From the NCBI GenBank assembly GCA_019425105.1, contig JAHYYD010000124.1:1-6472 (forward strand): a DNA stretch of 6,472 bases, given 5' to 3'. Positions 5,275 to 6,472 of the stretch are shown piece after piece. The stretch's first letter is position 1. Each line of letters begins with the position of its first letter. The stretch comes from Actinomycetota bacterium (GTDB taxonomy: Bacteria; Actinomycetota; Actinomycetes; Actinomycetales; Actinomycetaceae). Below the pieces are notes generated by a model that ran no database searches, had not been told where the DNA came from, and was given only the letters and a program-made list of their open reading frames with translations. The translations under genes were made by a program, and so were the position numbers.

Positions 5275-6147
5275 ATGTGGATCGTCGCGGCCTGCCTGTC
5301 TGCCCTGTTTGCAGGATTGACGTCCGTCCTCGCCAAGGCGGGCGTCGCCTCGACGAATTCGACCGTCGCGACGGCGCTGCGCACGGTCATCGTCGCCGTT
5401 GGCGCGTGGGGCATGGCGCTTCTGACCGGCTCCGCTTCCTGCGTTGCGTCTATCGGTGGGACTTCTGCGCTGTTCCTGGTTCTGTCCGGACTGGCGACGG
5501 GGGCTTCGTGGCTGTGTTACTTCGCGGCACTGTCTCGAGGGGATGTCTCCCGCGTCGCCCCCATCGACAAGCTGTCGACGGTCCTCGCGATCATCCTCGC
5601 GCTCGTTTTACTGGGCGAACCCGTGAGCCTGTGGGGTGTCATCGGGATCGCCACCATCACGGCGGGAACGCTTCTCATGGTGGAGCCCTCCGACCTCTCA
5701 GGCCTGCCGCGTGCGCTGCACGGGGGTGGCAGCTGGCTGACGTTTGCGCTCGCGTCTGCGCTGTTCGCCGCGTTGACGTCGATCCTCGGGAAGGTCGGCA
5801 TTTCGGGGGTGGATCCGACGCTTGGAACTGCGGTGCGCACCCTCGTGGTGCTGGCGATGGCGTGGGCGATCGTTGGCGCGCAGGGGCGGATGGGCGAGGT
5901 TCGGCTGCCCCCCGGCCGGGAGGTCGCGTTTATCGTCGCGTCGGGCGCTGCGACGTGCGCGTCGTGGCTGGCCTACTATCACGCGCTGAAGGATGGGCCT
6001 GCATCCGTCGTGGTGCCCATCGACAAGCTGTCGATTCTCGTGACGGTCGCAGTGTCGGCCGCGGCGTTTCACGAGCGTTTCACGCGGCGCTACCTGCTTG
6101 GCCTCGCTCTCATGTGCGCGGGAACTGTCGCCATGGTGGTGGCGTAG
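5275..6147 (+). CDS. EamA-family (DMT superfamily) transporter with duplicated halves, 290 aa
   Basis: A very hydrophobic 290-aa inner-membrane protein with about ten predicted membrane segments, five per half. Half 1 (about 2-137) and half 2 (about 154-290) align at a constant offset of 152 residues with no gap: SALFAGLTSVLAK (9-21) with SALFAALTSILGK (161-173), GASWLCYFAAL (76-86) with CASWLAYYHAL (228-238), and PIDKLS (96-101) with PIDKLS (248-253). The glutamates E115 and E267 also coincide. Each half resembles the roughly 140-aa single-EamA proteins of COG2510, so this looks like a tandem duplication and fusion of such a unit. DMT proteins export or import metabolites such as amino acids or nucleotide-type compounds; the substrate cannot be read from the sequence. 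The start is the ATG 6 nt after a TAGGCT box. It is transcribed divergently from the EcsC-like gene and is probably monocistronic. Confidence 0.9.
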   Translation: MWIVAACLSALFAGLTSVLAKAGVASTNSTVATALRTVIVAVGAWGMALLTGSASCVASIGGTSALFLVLSGLATGASWLCYFAALSRGDVSRVAPIDKLSTVLAIILALVLLGEPVSLWGVIGIATITAGTLLMVEPSDLSGLPRALHGGGSWLTFALASALFAALTSILGKVGISGVDPTLGTAVRTLVVLAMAWAIVGAQGRMGEVRLPPGREVAFIVASGAATCASWLAYYHALKDGPASVVVPIDKLSILVTVAVSAAAFHERFTRRYLLGLALMCAGTVAMVVA

Positions 6148-6151
6148 GCGC

Positions 6152-6180
6152 GCCTGGCACTTTCAGCTGCAGTGCCTGGC
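6152..6180 (+). terminator. Hairpin just after the EamA transporter gene, probable terminator
   Basis: GCCTGGCACT (6152-6161) and AGTGCCTGGC (6171-6180) form a 10-bp stem with one internal mismatch around a 9-nt loop containing CAGCTG. It begins 4 nt after the TAG stop. There is no T-run beyond a short TTT at 6188-6190. Confidence 0.5.
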
Positions 6181-6210
6181 CACGCGGTTTAGTTCTCGCC
6201 CTCCTTCGTC

Positions 6211-6232
6211 TGTTTCACGCGTGTTTCACGCA
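6211..6232. repeat. 11-bp tandem direct repeat (TGTTTCACGC core)
   Basis: Two adjacent units, TGTTTCACGCG and TGTTTCACGCA, lie in the convergent gap. The 10-bp core also occurs at 5054-5063 inside the EcsC-like gene, and a related pair of CGTTTCACG words lies near the end of the transporter gene. The rest of the 128-bp gap shows nothing else I can support as a feature. Confidence 0.4.
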
Positions 6233-6275
6233 TTCGAGGTGGCAGATTGTAGCGCGGTTCACTGTCAAACTTCCG

Positions 6276-6472
6276 TTAGTGGCCTTGTTTTTCTTCCCAG
6301 GTGTCGGTGTTTGAGACGGTGAGGTGGTCGAGGTAGAAGGGGCCGGTCGTTTCCGTTGTGGTGACCAGGCCGTTGATGGTTTGGGTTTCTCCGGTGAAAG
6401 GGTTGGTGGCCGTACCTGCCCAGGTGGTGGTCAGGGTGATGGTGCGTGTGGCGTCGGGGTAGGGTCCGTCGA
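6276..6472 (-). CDS. Thr-rich protein of unknown function, C-terminal 64 aa only (right edge cuts it)
   Basis: A minus-strand frame is open from the right edge to TAA at 6278-6276, giving 64 codons. The peptide contains ATRTITLTTTWAGTATNP (7-24), FTGETQTINGLVTTTETTG (25-43), and ends LDHLTVSNTDTWEEKQGH. Nineteen of 64 residues are Thr (about 30%), and the alternating pattern suggests beta-strands, as in secreted or surface proteins of actinobacteria. Codon use (mostly ACC for Thr, C-ending codons) supports real coding. There is no LPXTG-type sorting signal or terminal membrane segment, so it is not sortase-anchored. The N-terminus, and hence any signal peptide, is outside the window. It is convergent with the transporter gene. 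I do not recognise the family with confidence. Confidence 0.7.
   Translation of the reverse strand, partial: DGPYPDATRTITLTTTWAGTATNPFTGETQTINGLVTTTETTGPFYLDHLTVSNTDTWEEKQGH

Noticed and set aside
6211..6232. TGTTTCACG words resembling half of a parS site (ParB binding)
   Set aside because: A parS site needs the palindrome TGTTTCACGTGAAACA. Here the half sites are direct repeats with no inverted partner, and no parAB gene is nearby.
6249..6269. Minus-strand TTGACA followed by TACAAT, resembling -35 and -10 boxes
   Set aside because: The spacer is only 11 bp, too short for a sigma-70-type promoter, and the direction leads only into antisense of the transporter.
5277..6314. A 345-codon open frame overlapping the EamA transporter in another frame
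   Set aside because: Its product is Arg/Gly/Ala-rich without hydrophobic or domain patterns, whereas the overlapping frame encodes a clear transporter with internal repeats.
1..6472. Search for a new multi-gene defence, toxin-antitoxin or mobile system
   Set aside because: No nuclease, ATPase, transposase, integrase, small toxin-antitoxin pair or direct-repeat array is visible. The genes are mostly single units with their own promoters and terminators.

Overview
The window looks like chromosomal DNA from a high-GC Gram-positive bacterium (Actinomycetota). Most coding regions are GC-rich with GC-biased third codon positions, and -10 elements are of the TANNNT type. Several genes appear to start without a Shine-Dalgarno sequence. 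The gene families (EcsC-like proteins, a TPR-YbjN protein, a cytosolic GH13 alpha-amylase, a Thr-rich protein) would fit an Actinomyces/Schaalia-like member of the Actinomycetaceae, but that placement is inference. No rRNA, tRNA, CRISPR array, transposase or phage gene is visible.

Layout, left to right. (1) 1-1513, minus strand: two tandem EcsC-family paralogs. The downstream one is cut by the left edge; the upstream one is complete at 361 aa. A 66-bp gap separates them and carries a terminator-like structure and a leaderless-type promoter. (2) 1514-1620: a divergent promoter region. (3) 1621-2439, plus strand: a 272-aa TPR + YbjN-domain protein starting at a GTG with a strong ribosome binding site. 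(4) 2440-2499: a convergent gap with a strong hairpin. (5) 2500-3987, minus strand: a complete 495-aa intracellular alpha-amylase of the GH13_5 type. (6) 4118-5128, minus strand: a third, divergent EcsC-like protein of 336 aa, with clearly lower GC than its neighbours. (7) 5129-5274: a second divergent promoter region. (8) 5275-6147, plus strand: a 290-aa DMT/EamA transporter made of two near-superimposable halves. (9) 6148-6275: an intergenic stretch with a hairpin and an 11-bp tandem repeat. (10) 6276-6472, minus strand: the last 64 codons of a Thr-rich protein that runs off the right edge.

There is no obvious multi-gene operon or single pathway. The most coherent theme is EcsC-family enrichment: three members within about 5.1 kb, two of them tandem duplicates. 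The most interesting regulatory signal is an identical TAGGCT hexamer placed exactly 6 nt before the ATG of three different genes (the two tandem EcsC genes and the transporter), as expected of a -10 box driving leaderless mRNAs. The TPR-YbjN gene and the third EcsC-like gene have good Shine-Dalgarno sequences, so the window mixes two modes of translation initiation. I see no clear sign of a new defence, toxin or mobile system.
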